Source: CBDDBH01 sp965225625 (GTDB lineage: Bacteria; Pseudomonadota; Gammaproteobacteria; JADZEE01). From it: a stretch of 64,000 nt of DNA. Shown piece after piece: positions 46,302 through 54,845 of this stretch; the stretch's first letter is position 1; each line of letters begins with the position of its first letter. The notes beneath the pieces were generated by a model. That model worked only from the letters and a program-made list of their open reading frames with translations, did not search any database and was not told the origin of the DNA. The position numbers were made by a program, and so were the translations under genes. The DNA lies in NCBI GenBank assembly GCA_965225625.1, contig CBDDBH010000022.1, positions 130,213 to 194,212 on the forward strand. Direction: 5' to 3'.

Positions 46302-48227
46302 ATGGTGATGCAAAACCCATTTCGCTTCAGGGCTTCCGAGCAGGCCACTCGGGACGATCAGTTTTTGTCCCTCGTCGGCCCATACGTACTTGAAATACTT
46401 CCGGCGGATCAACTCTGGGACCGGCTCGTTATTATCGAAAGTGCCCCAGGGGCCGGCAAGACGACGATCCTGCGCTTATTCACGCCGAACTCTCTTCGCT
46501 CGCTCCAGCGCCTGAGTGAACAGGAGGCGTACCGGCCTCTGTCTCAACAATTGAGGCGTTTGGGAGTGCTGACTTCTGAAGGCCCCACCGTCATAGGGGT
46601 TCTCGTCAACTGCCGCGAGCAATACGCAACCATCCAAGACATTCCAGTGGACCAACCTACTCAGCTTAGGTGGTTCTTTGGTTTGTTGGACGCGCGCGTC
46701 ACGTTGCTCACTTTACGATCCATCTTGGTTCTGCACGGGCTAACCTATCCGGGTGATGTGGGGCGTCTAGAGGCGCGACCTAACGAGAAGTCAACTGGCA
46801 TGGGCAAACCAATCAATGGAATGGAACTATACAACAGGGCGAGTGATGCAGAGCGAAACCTCACCAATTCGTTAAACAGCCTGGTAGGTGTCAACAACCT
46901 GGCTAGTTATCTCGTCAATGGTCTCCAGAGCCTACGGTTTCTTTCCACGTGTGACCTATTTCTGGATGATGCCCCTCTGACCGAGCAGCTCCTGGTTATG
47001 TTTGACGACGTGCATGAGCTGACGTCTGAACAGCGGGAAGCCCTGCGCCGCGACCTAGAACAGCGGGACTTGGCAGTTGGCCGATGGCTTGCACGGCGCT
47101 CTCAGGCTCTAGAGCCTGTGGAACTCCTGGCTTCTGCACGAACAAAGGGGCGAGACTTCGAGGAAGTGCAAATAGAGGAATGGGCGCAGGGCGGCAGAGG
47201 AACCGGAAAGAGGTTCTTCGACCTACTTGATGAAATCGGGAATCGGCGCACCTTGAGGGCACAAATTGACGTAGAAACCTTTGACTCCTGTCTAATGACG
47301 GACTCTACTAACCAGGAATTGCAACGCGCCTCCGAAGCCAGAGACACAATTAGAGATCAAGTCTATGGCCAGTCCAAAGGACAACTACGATTCAGCGAAT
47401 GGATTGAGAAAGAGACAGAAGCAATAGACAAACTCGCCAATCCAATTGAAGCGGCCCTTCGTTGGCGGAAATTGCAAATCATGATGCAATACCGCCTGCG
47501 CAGAGGTCAGTTGCCTCTTGATATCCCATTGCCCTTACATGAATTGGAAGCTCGGAGTCCGTCCGCGATTGAGACCGCAGCGGAACTTTTCCTAGCTAAA
47601 GAGTATCGGCTTCCTTTCTACTACGGCGCAAGGCGAATCAAACAGCTGAGCTCTTGGAACATTGAACAGTACCTTCGGGTTGCTGGTGACCTCTTTGAAC
47701 AAGTCCTCGCGTCACGAGCTGTGTCTCGCAATAGGGGTAATCAACTGTCAGCTACGCAGCAGGATTCACTTTTACGGACCATTTCCGAGGAGCGACTGTC
47801 TGCTCTGGTGAAGGAGGTGCCATTTGGACCTGATGTACATAGGCTAGTTGAAGCGATAGGCAACTATTGCCAACAACAAACACATCGACCCACAGCTCCA
47901 TACGCGCCTGGAATGACCGGTGTTGGTATCAGCAACGCAGAATTGCATCGATTAACTGATAGTTCAGAGTCAGCCCAAGAATCTCCGTTAAACCGCCTGT
48001 CTCGTGCAATTGCGGCGGCTATTGCAAATAATGTCTTGGAGGTTAGACAAGACGTCAATGTCAAGGGCGGTACCTGGACAGTATTCCACTTGAACCGTCT
48101 CTATTGCCCCGCGTTCTACCTACCTCTTGGGTACAGTGGCTACAAGCAGAATGTAGGGGTCGACGCATTATCTTTATGGGTCACCCACGGATCTCAAGGT
48201 GAACGTGCAATGGGCTTCGACCTATGA
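46302..48227 (+). CDS. P-loop ATPase (ORC/CDC6-like, STAND-type candidate)
   Basis: A 641-residue protein. Walker A is ESAPGAGKTTIL (about 46-57) and Walker B LLVMFDDVHEL (about 230-240), followed by a long helical C-terminal region ending in a possible winged helix (about 555-620: LNRLSRAIAAAIANNVLEV). N-terminal NPFRFRASEQATRDDQFLSLV resembles the FGxxR/oligomer-entry segments of ORC/CDC6-like bacterial ATPases. ATG 46302 follows the original stop of the PRTase gene by one base; ATG 46308 is an alternative. Overlaps the next gene by ATGA. Likely the switch or energy module of the operon. Confidence 0.7.
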   Translation: MVMQNPFRFRASEQATRDDQFLSLVGPYVLEILPADQLWDRLVIIESAPGAGKTTILRLFTPNSLRSLQRLSEQEAYRPLSQQLRRLGVLTSEGPTVIGVLVNCREQYATIQDIPVDQPTQLRWFFGLLDARVTLLTLRSILVLHGLTYPGDVGRLEARPNEKSTGMGKPINGMELYNRASDAERNLTNSLNSLVGVNNLASYLVNGLQSLRFLSTCDLFLDDAPLTEQLLVMFDDVHELTSEQREALRRDLEQRDLAVGRWLARRSQALEPVELLASARTKGRDFEEVQIEEWAQGGRGTGKRFFDLLDEIGNRRTLRAQIDVETFDSCLMTDSTNQELQRASEARDTIRDQVYGQSKGQLRFSEWIEKETEAIDKLANPIEAALRWRKLQIMMQYRLRRGQLPLDIPLPLHELEARSPSAIETAAELFLAKEYRLPFYYGARRIKQLSSWNIEQYLRVAGDLFEQVLASRAVSRNRGNQLSATQQDSLLRTISEERLSALVKEVPFGPDVHRLVEAIGNYCQQQTHRPTAPYAPGMTGVGISNAELHRLTDSSESAQESPLNRLSRAIAAAIANNVLEVRQDVNVKGGTWTVFHLNRLYCPAFYLPLGYSGYKQNVGVDALSLWVTHGSQGERAMGFDL

Positions 48228-49336
48228 CATCAGACGCTTTGCGATGGGATTCTCACTTTATGGCTAGCGGAGATCAGTTCCTCCCTTTTTGGAGCCAACT
48301 CCGTGACCATGCGCCGCGTAGGCTGCTTATCATCTGTGGCGCTGGCTTCGATCCCCGAACGCTGGCAGTGATAGAGGGACTATTTAGTGCGGGCCTATGC
48401 ATAGCTGAATGTCGGGTCATTGAATTCAGTTCTGGGTCCGGTCTAGCTGCTAAGGAGGAGCTTGACAGGGCCGACAAGCACAGAGAGATCTTGCAGAGGT
48501 TGTTCGCGGGGAATGCCCTCAACTCTGTGCAGATTCCCATGCGCACGCTGGACGGCCGTGGCATAGGAGGCACCCGTATCTCCGAGGCATTTCGTCGTCC
48601 CCAAAGCTATACTGGCTTCTCTGATGTGGTGGTAGACATTACCGCACTCCCGGCTGAACTGTATTTTCCGCTAATCGCGACCCTACTGGAAGTATGGCGT
48701 TCAGGCATAACTGCTCCTCTGGCCCTCGGGAACCTGCATGTCGCCGTTTGCCACAATCCCGAAGTGGATAGCATGATCTCACCCGAGGGGGGAGACAAGG
48801 CTGAACTAATGTATGGATTCCCTGGAACTATGCAGCGGGCATCGATCGGGAATCCCATACCGATCTGGGTTCCAGTTCTCGGCGAAAACCAGTTTGGTCG
48901 CTTACAAAAGATCACAGAGTTTGTTGGGCCAGAGGTGATTGCACCAGTTCTGCCGTTTCCGGCAAGAAACCCGAGACGAGGGGATGACTTGCTATTGGCG
49001 TATCGGAGCCTAATCTTTGAAACGTGGGAGGTCGATCCATCAGACATCATCTACGCTGATGAGCAAGACCCCTTTGACCTATACTCCAAGCTGTGCGCGC
49101 TGTCGTCGAACTACGAGGAGTCGCTGCAGACGATTGGAACCGCACAGATGGTAGTGTCATCCCATTCAAGCAAGTTGCACTCACTCGGAGTGTTGCTTGC
49201 TGCCTGGGAAAAGGAAATTGGGGTCGCACACGTCCAACCGACGGGACATGTTGTTAATGGACGGTTCGGCTCCGAACACAGTTTCGGTGAACTGTTCGAG
49301 ATATGGCTTGCTGGAGAACCTTACTCGAATGCATAG
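48224..49336 (+). CDS. Unknown Rossmann-like protein of the five-gene operon
   Basis: A 370-residue protein starting in the ATGA overlap with the ATPase gene. RRLLIICGAGFDPRTLAVIEGL (about 32-53) looks like a beta-alpha nucleotide-binding unit, and SDVVVDITALPAELYFPLI (about 130-148) like a second strand-loop-helix edge. No catalytic motif known to me. The conserved-looking GAGFDPR and DITALP loops could bind a nucleotide or sugar nucleotide. Its fixed position between ATPase and sugar kinase suggests a sensor, effector or transferase role; this is inference. Confidence 0.6.
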   Translation: MTSDALRWDSHFMASGDQFLPFWSQLRDHAPRRLLIICGAGFDPRTLAVIEGLFSAGLCIAECRVIEFSSGSGLAAKEELDRADKHREILQRLFAGNALNSVQIPMRTLDGRGIGGTRISEAFRRPQSYTGFSDVVVDITALPAELYFPLIATLLEVWRSGITAPLALGNLHVAVCHNPEVDSMISPEGGDKAELMYGFPGTMQRASIGNPIPIWVPVLGENQFGRLQKITEFVGPEVIAPVLPFPARNPRRGDDLLLAYRSLIFETWEVDPSDIIYADEQDPFDLYSKLCALSSNYEESLQTIGTAQMVVSSHSSKLHSLGVLLAAWEKEIGVAHVQPTGHVVNGRFGSEHSFGELFEIWLAGEPYSNA

Positions 49337-50408
49337 CGCGAATCGTTTACGAACTGTTGCCGGGTGTGGTTTCCTTGCGCTGGATATTCTACTTGGGAAC
49401 AAACAAGAGTGGCAGTTACACCGACGCGCTGGCGGCACGTGTGGTAACGTTCTTGCAATCTTGAGCTTTTTGGGCTTCGAGTCCGTACCTATTGCACGTC
49501 TGGGCACCGACAAGGCTGCCGACGTCTTGGTTGCTGATCTCCAATCTGTTGGCGTGGACTGCCAACACATCCAGCGTGATTCTGAAGCGAGAACCCCAAG
49601 AGTGATTGAGTTTCTGCCTCATGAACCCGGAGAGGCCCACCGTTTCGCGTTCACATGCCCAATGTGCCAGCGGCGCTTTCCGCGGCGCTCCGAGCCGGTG
49701 TTTGACCGAGCAAATGGGTTGATTCGCGATGTGCACCCTGCATTGTTCTTCTTTGACAGATCGGGGCCGACCACTGTCAAGCTGGCGAGTGAGGCCCGTG
49801 AGAATGGTGCCCTGGTCATGTTTGAACCAGACTCTTTTACGGACGGCAAAGGTTTCAAACAAGCACTACAGGTGAGCCACATTGTCAAATACTCTGCCCG
49901 ACGCGGACGGCAGTCAATAGAACCGTGGCTTCACAAAACAGATTCAGGACCTCGGCTAGTGATTGAAACTATGGACGGAGGAGGATTGAAATATGCGATC
50001 CGCCCCGGAACGCCGTCCGAGCTAACATGGCGTTTTCAAACAGCCTTTGCAGGAAGAGAGCTAGTTGACCAAGCTGGGGCAGGAGACTGGTGCTCTGCTG
50101 GGCTAATTGCGCGAATCCTCACCAATGGCCCGAAAGGACTTTGGCGAGACCGCACCATCGGGAGAGCTTTGGCATTTGGGCAAGCACTTGCAGCGGCCAG
50201 TATATCGTTTGTAGGCCCGAGGGGGTATCTGGAGAATGCGTCTCAGCGAACGGTGCTTCGAGCGGCCGTCTCTACGATACGGCGAGGCAGGGTACCTGAA
50301 TGGATTTCTCAAGACACAAAGCCGCTTGGCGAGCCAGTAGGAGCAACTAAGTCAGGGGATACCTGTGCCCTTTGTTTGGGTCCTATCGATAACGAAGAAT
50401 CATCGTGA
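49329..50408 (+). CDS. PfkB-family carbohydrate kinase with two CxxC motifs
   Basis: A 359-residue sugar/nucleoside kinase. The start ATG 49329 overlaps the upstream stop by 8 bp. N-terminal RRAGGTCGNVLAILSFLG (about 31-48) and RLGTDKAADVL match the PfkB entry motif; VDQAGAGDWCSAGLIARIL (about 246-264) is the anion-hole/catalytic motif with base Asp. Unusually there is CPMCQRR (about 109) in an insertion and CALC (about 345) at the very C-terminus; together four cysteines could hold a zinc ion. Phosphorylates an unknown sugar, probably for the same pathway as the SIS-HAD protein. Confidence 0.8.
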   Translation: MHSANRLRTVAGCGFLALDILLGNKQEWQLHRRAGGTCGNVLAILSFLGFESVPIARLGTDKAADVLVADLQSVGVDCQHIQRDSEARTPRVIEFLPHEPGEAHRFAFTCPMCQRRFPRRSEPVFDRANGLIRDVHPALFFFDRSGPTTVKLASEARENGALVMFEPDSFTDGKGFKQALQVSHIVKYSARRGRQSIEPWLHKTDSGPRLVIETMDGGGLKYAIRPGTPSELTWRFQTAFAGRELVDQAGAGDWCSAGLIARILTNGPKGLWRDRTIGRALAFGQALAAASISFVGPRGYLENASQRTVLRAAVSTIRRGRVPEWISQDTKPLGEPVGATKSGDTCALCLGPIDNEESS

Positions 50409-50538
50409 ACTTTCGGCAGTTTGGTGGCCTAGTCGGTGTAAGGGCCTTACTTGGCGTTGTCCTTGCCCACCTGCTTTGGCAGGCGGCTCGGTCCGGGACT
50501 GCTCTGAAGCGCACAGCGGAAGAGCACAGAAGCTGAGT

Positions 50539-50559
50539 GGCAGGCGTTTTCGGCCTGCC
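50539..50559 (+). terminator. Possible terminator hairpin downstream of the operon
   Basis: GGCAGGC-GTTTTCG-GCCTGCC forms a 7-bp stem 130 bp after the kinase stop; it is followed by a pyrimidine-rich but not T-only tract. The rest of 50409-50767 shows no gene. Confidence 0.35.
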
Positions 50560-50767
50560 TCCCTCTACTCACGGTCTGGTCTTCCCCGATCCCTACTGTC
50601 CCTTCGTCAGTCCTCGACGCTGAGCAGTCCGCAGATGACTTCCTGCGCCAGAGGGATCCGGTAGGGAAGCGGAGGTTGGCGCCGGAGGATCCATTCTTGA
50701 CAAACGGAGGCTGGATTGTACATGAGTGGAGTATGACAATGTAGTACTACTGACGCGAGAGGAGCGA

Positions 50768-50816
50768 ATGCCCACTCCCAGGAAGTCCAAGGTCATCACC
50801 TTCTCAATGCCCCTGG
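50768..50816 (+). pseudogene. 5' part of a ribbon-helix-helix gene split by nested insertions
   Basis: ATG 50768 encodes PTPRKSKVITFSMPL, the basic arm and beta-strand of an RHH protein, and stops being coding at the IS21 left end (50817). Joining CTGG (50813-50816) to the sequence after its duplicate at 54670-54673 restores a 67-residue frame continuing DMAEQVQQVVREEG. Confidence 0.8.
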
Positions 50817-50854
50817 TGTCAACGCCGGATTAGATTTGACCCACTATCGCCGGG

Positions 50855-51679
50855 TTAGTATTGACCCACCCCTGGCTGTGATTTCGTGTTTTGGGTTTCC
50901 TCCGATGATGGATTGAGCAGCTGTTGAGAGGTCAACAGACCAGCCTGCCGCTTGTCCCTGAGCCTGTAGCTTTCACCGCGGATGTTGAGCACGTGGCTGT
51001 GGTGCAGCAGCCGGTCAAGGATGGCGGTGGCGATCACGGTGTCTCCGAGCAGCTCTCCCCACTCTGCGAAGCCCTTGTTGGATGTGAGGATGATGCTGCC
51101 CCTCTCGTATCTGGCCGAGATCAGGCTGAAGAAGGCGGTGGCGGCGTCGCGGTCGTAGGGCCAGATGCCGAACTCGTCAACGATGAGCACCTTCGGAGCC
51201 AGGTAGACCCTCATGCGTCGGTCCAGCCGGTGCTCGGCCCGGGCTTTCCTCAGGTCCTCCATCAGGTCGTAGGCTCGCACGAAGTAGGCTCCGTACCCGT
51301 TCTCGATGGACCGTAGGGCCAGGGCCACTGCCAGGTGTGTCTTGCCCACTCCCGGAGGACCCAACAGCAGCAGATTGGTGGCCTCGGCGACGAAGGCAAG
51401 GCTGGCCAACTCCCTGACTTGGCGCTCGTCGATGGAGGGCTGGAAGGCGAAGTCGAACTGCTCCAGTGTACGCCGGAAGGGCAGGTGGGCCATCCGTGTC
51501 CTGGTGGTCAGATACCGCTCTCTGCGGGCCGCCACCTCGATACCCAGCAGGTCCGCCAGCATGTCGGGGTACGGCATCTGCTTACTGGCGGCCGCGTCGA
51601 GTCTGCTGTCGAGCACCTCGACAGCCTCAGTCAGCCCCAGGCTCTCCATGTACTGACGCGCCTGCTCCAGGGCGATCAT
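50855..51679 (-). CDS. istB: IstB-type transposition helper ATPase
   Basis: A 274-residue AAA+ helper starting at ATG 51679 (MIALEQARQY), in the usual ATGA overlap with the native istA stop. Walker A is LLGPPGVGKTHLAVAL and Walker B VLIVDEFGIWPY; ILTSNKGFAEWGELLGD is the sensor region. It loads the transposase on target DNA. Intact, although the reading frame happens to be joined to a frameshifted istA. Confidence 0.9.
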   Translation of the reverse strand: MIALEQARQYMESLGLTEAVEVLDSRLDAAASKQMPYPDMLADLLGIEVAARRERYLTTRTRMAHLPFRRTLEQFDFAFQPSIDERQVRELASLAFVAEATNLLLLGPPGVGKTHLAVALALRSIENGYGAYFVRAYDLMEDLRKARAEHRLDRRMRVYLAPKVLIVDEFGIWPYDRDAATAFFSLISARYERGSIILTSNKGFAEWGELLGDTVIATAILDRLLHHSHVLNIRGESYRLRDKRQAGLLTSQQLLNPSSEETQNTKSQPGVGQY

Positions 51680-52927
51680 CTCACACCCCCTGCCGCCGCC
51701 AACTCGTACACCTCCAGGGACCGACGCTCTACCTCGCCTGCCGACACCTGAACCTACGGCCTCCCTCCTGGGACCCTCATCCCCGTTGACCAGCCCGGCC
51801 CACTGGCCCGGCAGCGTCAACCGCTGCCCTCGCCTGTGTGCCCTCGGATGCACCGCCAGCCGGTCGGAGCCCAACCATATCTCCACCGTCCCGGACCCCA
51901 GCCCCACCTGCACAGTCCTGCCTGCCCACGACCACGGTACGCCGTACCACGCGCCGTCCCAATGCACGTACCCGTCACGGCCCACCTTCCGCTCCTCTCG
52001 AAGATACGGCGCCAGACCGGACCGCTCAGGCAGAGCCAGCATGTGCGCCCGTTCCTTCGCAAGCAGCACCTTCGGCCGCTGCATCGTCGTCCCGTGCACA
52101 CGCTCGTTCGCCACCGTCTCGCACCACCCCATACCCTGCCTGTTCATCTCCGCGTCGTCGCTGAACCGGACAGTGGGCCACAGGTTGCGGCGAACGTACT
52201 TCACCCCGCTCTCAACCTTACCCTTCGTCTGAGCACGGTACGGTCGGCACAACCTCATCTCGAAGCCGACCCGCAGCGCAAAGTCCAGCATCCGGCTGTT
52301 CCACTCGGGACGACCCCCATCGTCGCGCCCCAGCACCACCACCTTCGCGTTGTCGTACAGACATCGGCGAGGCACGCCGCCGAAGTACTCGAACGCATTG
52401 ACGTGACAGCGCATGAAGGTCGCGACGTCGGCACGGCGTACGAACTCCACGTAGATGGCCCGAGACCAGCCCAGCACCATCACGAACGCCCACACTCGGC
52501 GCTTGCGACCGCCCTGTGCGACGTACGCCAAGCTCCCCCAGTCGACCTGAGCCTGCTCACCGGGACCAGTCTCGAACCTCACCGTCGCTCGAGGCTGCCT
52601 GCGGCGACGGCGCGGCTGAACGTAGTCCTTCAGGATCGTGTACCCGCCTCTGTATCCTCGGACACGCAGCTCACGCAGCAACACCACGCAGTTGTCCAGA
52701 CCTTCAGACAGGCGACCGTCTATGTACTCTGCGTACGGGTCCAGCTTGGATGCCCGGCGACTCCTCGGCTTCTCCCTCAGCACTCCCGGCGACCTCAGAT
52801 ACCTGCGCCCCGAGTTCCGAGACACTCCCAGCTCCCGCGCGATCCCACGGATCGACCTCCCCTCACCCTTCAACTCGTACAGCTCTTTCACTGTCCCTCC
52901 TCTTAGCAATCTGTTCGGCACCTCCAC
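51676..52927 (-). pseudogene. istA: IstA-type IS21 transposase with a frameshift near its C-terminus
   Basis: About 417 residues. N-terminal HTH (ELKGEGRSIRGIARELGVSR), then the DDE core: AQVDWGSLAY, YDNAKVVVLG and KGKVESGVKY. Near 51750 a one-base indel shifts the frame: the expected tail in another frame reads QVSAGEVERRSLEVYELAAA and stops at TGA 51678-51676 overlapping istB. Here the shift instead fuses IstA to IstB as a single 690-residue frame. Could be sequencing error, decay or, less likely, a functional fusion. Confidence 0.82.
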
Positions 52928-53018
52928 GTCGGGATTCTCCCAACGCTAAGGTGCGCTCTGCTAAGGGGTGGGTCAATTCCATTCCGGCGCTACTGGGTCA
53001 TTCTTACACCGGCGGTGA

Positions 53019-54660
53019 TGTAACTGCTCAGCGATTATGTCCTCGCTAACTGTCAAGGGAAAATGTCCGCATGAAGGAGCATGTGACATTGACGCAGAGA
53101 GAGCAGACAAGGCTTCAGGTTCTCAACAGTTTGATGGCGGACCATATGACCACGGAGCAGGCAGCGACTTTGATGGGAGTGAGCGCGCGCCACACCAGGC
53201 GTATTCTGGCGGCCTACAGAAGGGACGGCGCAGCCGCACTCGCTCACGGCAATCGAGGTCGCAGACCGGCCAACGCTACATCGGACCCGTTGGCGACCGA
53301 CGTGGTGGTCCTGGCGCGGACCCGATACGCGGGAGTCAACCACACGCACCTGAGCGAGTTGCTGAGGGAGCGAGAGGGCATAGACATCGGTCGTAACACG
53401 TTGCGCAAGATACTGACTGACGCCGGTATGAACAGTCCTCGCCGTCGCAGGCCGCCGAAGCATCGTGTTCGACGGCAGCGGATGACTCGCGAGGGAATGC
53501 TGATACAGATCGACGGCAGCTACCACAGATGGCTGGGAGAAGATGGCCCCTGGTTCACGCTACTGCTGGCGGTCGACGACGCTACTGGCTGTGTCGTCAA
53601 TGCCCTGTTCTGCGAGCAGGAGAACACCCGCAGCTACTTACTGCTGATGCGGGATCTGATACGGAGCTACGGCATACCGCTCGCACTCTATTCAGACCGC
53701 CATGGCGTCTTCAAGCACACGCCGCCGTCGGAGACCGCCGCCGCTCCCACCCAGTTCTCGCGCGCTATGGGTGAGATCGGCGTACAGTTGATATTCGCAC
53801 GGTCTCCACAAGCCAAAGGCCGCGTGGAACGCACCGCGGGCACGCTCCAGGACAGATTGGTCACGGAGATGAGACTCGCAGGCGCGACCACCATCGATGA
53901 CGCCAACCGCGTGCTCAACGACTTCCTGCCCCGCTTCAATGAACGCTTTCGTGTGCCGCCGGAGAACGCAGACACCGCGTATCGGGTCCCAGACCCGGGG
54001 ATGTGCCTGGACACAGTCCTATGCCTGAAGTACAGGCGCAGGGTTGGCAGGGACAACACGGTGAAATACCGCTGGCGCACCCTGCAGTTGCTTCCCGACA
54101 AGTCTCGGCCGAGCTATGCCGGGTCGGTGGTGGAAGTACTCGAGGGGCTGGACGGCCGACTGGCAGTGCAACACGAAGGGCGTACCGTCGCCTCCCAGCA
54201 AGCACCTCCACGGCCAAATATCCTGCGCAGCTTCGACACGCGGACCGTGCACACGGCTGGTCCCAGCCGCTACACCAACGGTGTCACCAGGAGGTCGGAG
54301 GACGCGGTGGCGTCAATGGGCACAATGCTCGTAGTGGACAGACTCCGCGACGATGCCGACCACAACGGCGCCGCAAGAGTTCGCAGGACTGCGACTCCGC
54401 GATCCAGAAAGCCCACCCCACTTCAGACGGCGAGATGGAAGGCGGTCCAGAAGGCGAAGCGCAAGGGGCTGTCCATCCGTGGGATCGCCCGGGAACTGAG
54501 CATACATAGAGACACCGCGAGGAAGTACATGAATGCCGAAAGCCCACCCATGTCGCCCGCCCGCGCAACGCCGGCAGCGCCTTAGTCTGCTAGCATGGCA
54601 ATCTACTTAGAGGACATTTTCCCTTGACACTTAAGCGGACATAATCGCTGACCATCGACA
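53019..54660 (+). mobile_element. ISNCY-type (ISDol1-like) insertion sequence, intact copy
   Basis: 1642 bp. Ends are imperfect inverted repeats: TGTAACTGCTCAGCGATTAT on the left and, inverted, TGTCGATGGTCAGCGATTAT on the right, each continuing into ATGTCC... GTCAAGGGAAAATGTCC. Flanked by GCGGTGA on both sides (53012-53018 and 54661-54667), a 7-bp target duplication. Nested in the right end of the IS21 element. Confidence 0.88.
53071..54585 (+). CDS. ISNCY-family transposase (ISDol1-like)
   Basis: A 504-residue transposase. N-terminal HTH (TLTQREQTRLQVLNSLMADH, then TTEQAATLMGVSARHTRRIL), then an RNase H/DDE core: IQIDGSYHRWLG (Asp near 147), LYSDRHGVF (Asp near 208), QAKGRVERTAGT (Glu near 251). 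The C-terminus carries a second HTH-like tail (GLSIRGIARELSIHRDTARKYM) similar to that of IS21 transposases. The frame is intact, so the element may still be active. ATG 53071 follows the left terminal repeat directly. Confidence 0.9.
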   Translation: MKEHVTLTQREQTRLQVLNSLMADHMTTEQAATLMGVSARHTRRILAAYRRDGAAALAHGNRGRRPANATSDPLATDVVVLARTRYAGVNHTHLSELLREREGIDIGRNTLRKILTDAGMNSPRRRRPPKHRVRRQRMTREGMLIQIDGSYHRWLGEDGPWFTLLLAVDDATGCVVNALFCEQENTRSYLLLMRDLIRSYGIPLALYSDRHGVFKHTPPSETAAAPTQFSRAMGEIGVQLIFARSPQAKGRVERTAGTLQDRLVTEMRLAGATTIDDANRVLNDFLPRFNERFRVPPENADTAYRVPDPGMCLDTVLCLKYRRRVGRDNTVKYRWRTLQLLPDKSRPSYAGSVVEVLEGLDGRLAVQHEGRTVASQQAPPRPNILRSFDTRTVHTAGPSRYTNGVTRRSEDAVASMGTMLVVDRLRDDADHNGAARVRRTATPRSRKPTPLQTARWKAVQKAKRKGLSIRGIARELSIHRDTARKYMNAESPPMSPARATPAAP

Positions 54661-54663
54661 GCG

Positions 54664-54828
54664 GTGACACTGGACATGGCCGAGCAGGTGCAGCAGGTGG
54701 TCAGGGAGGAAGGCCGCACGATGAGCGAGTTCCTCCGCGAGGCCATCCGCCTGTATATGGACGAGCTGGAGTGGCTGCGGCAGGAGCGCCGCCAACGGGC
54801 GAAGGCTCGCCGGAACGAACAGGAGTGA
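54664..54828 (+). pseudogene. 3' part of the split ribbon-helix-helix gene
   Basis: From GTG 54664 the frame reads TLDMAEQVQQVVREEGRTMS and on through EFLREAIRLYMDELEW, the two RHH helices, to TGA 54828. Only the part from 54670 belongs to the original gene. It may still be expressed as a short protein lacking the DNA-binding strand. Followed 17 bp later by the recombinase remnant behind AAGGAGGA. Confidence 0.75.
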
Positions 54829-54845
54829 GTAAGGAGGACGCATCA

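Larger units (their letters stand above)
50817..54669 (-). mobile_element. IS21-type element, itself split by an ISNCY insertion
   Basis: The left end begins TGTCAACGCCGG and the right end, read inverted and after removing the nested element, begins TGTCACCGCCGG. Each end has two copies of a TTGACCCA-type motif spaced by CGCCGG, as in IS21 multiple terminal repeats (50817-50874; 52965-53018). CTGG is duplicated at 50813-50816 and 54670-54673. The ISNCY copy at 53019-54660 sits within the last bases of the right end. Confidence 0.85.

Noticed and set aside
48224..49336. CBASS-type cyclic nucleotide sensor (SAVED) or CARF protein
   Set aside because: No clear motif of either family and no nucleotidyl cyclase or nuclease effector in the operon; kept as unknown.
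51836..52906. Long open frame (356 codons) on the plus strand opposite the IS21 transposase
   Set aside because: GC-rich antisense shadow of istA; Pro/Arg/His-rich, with no motif or ribosome site.
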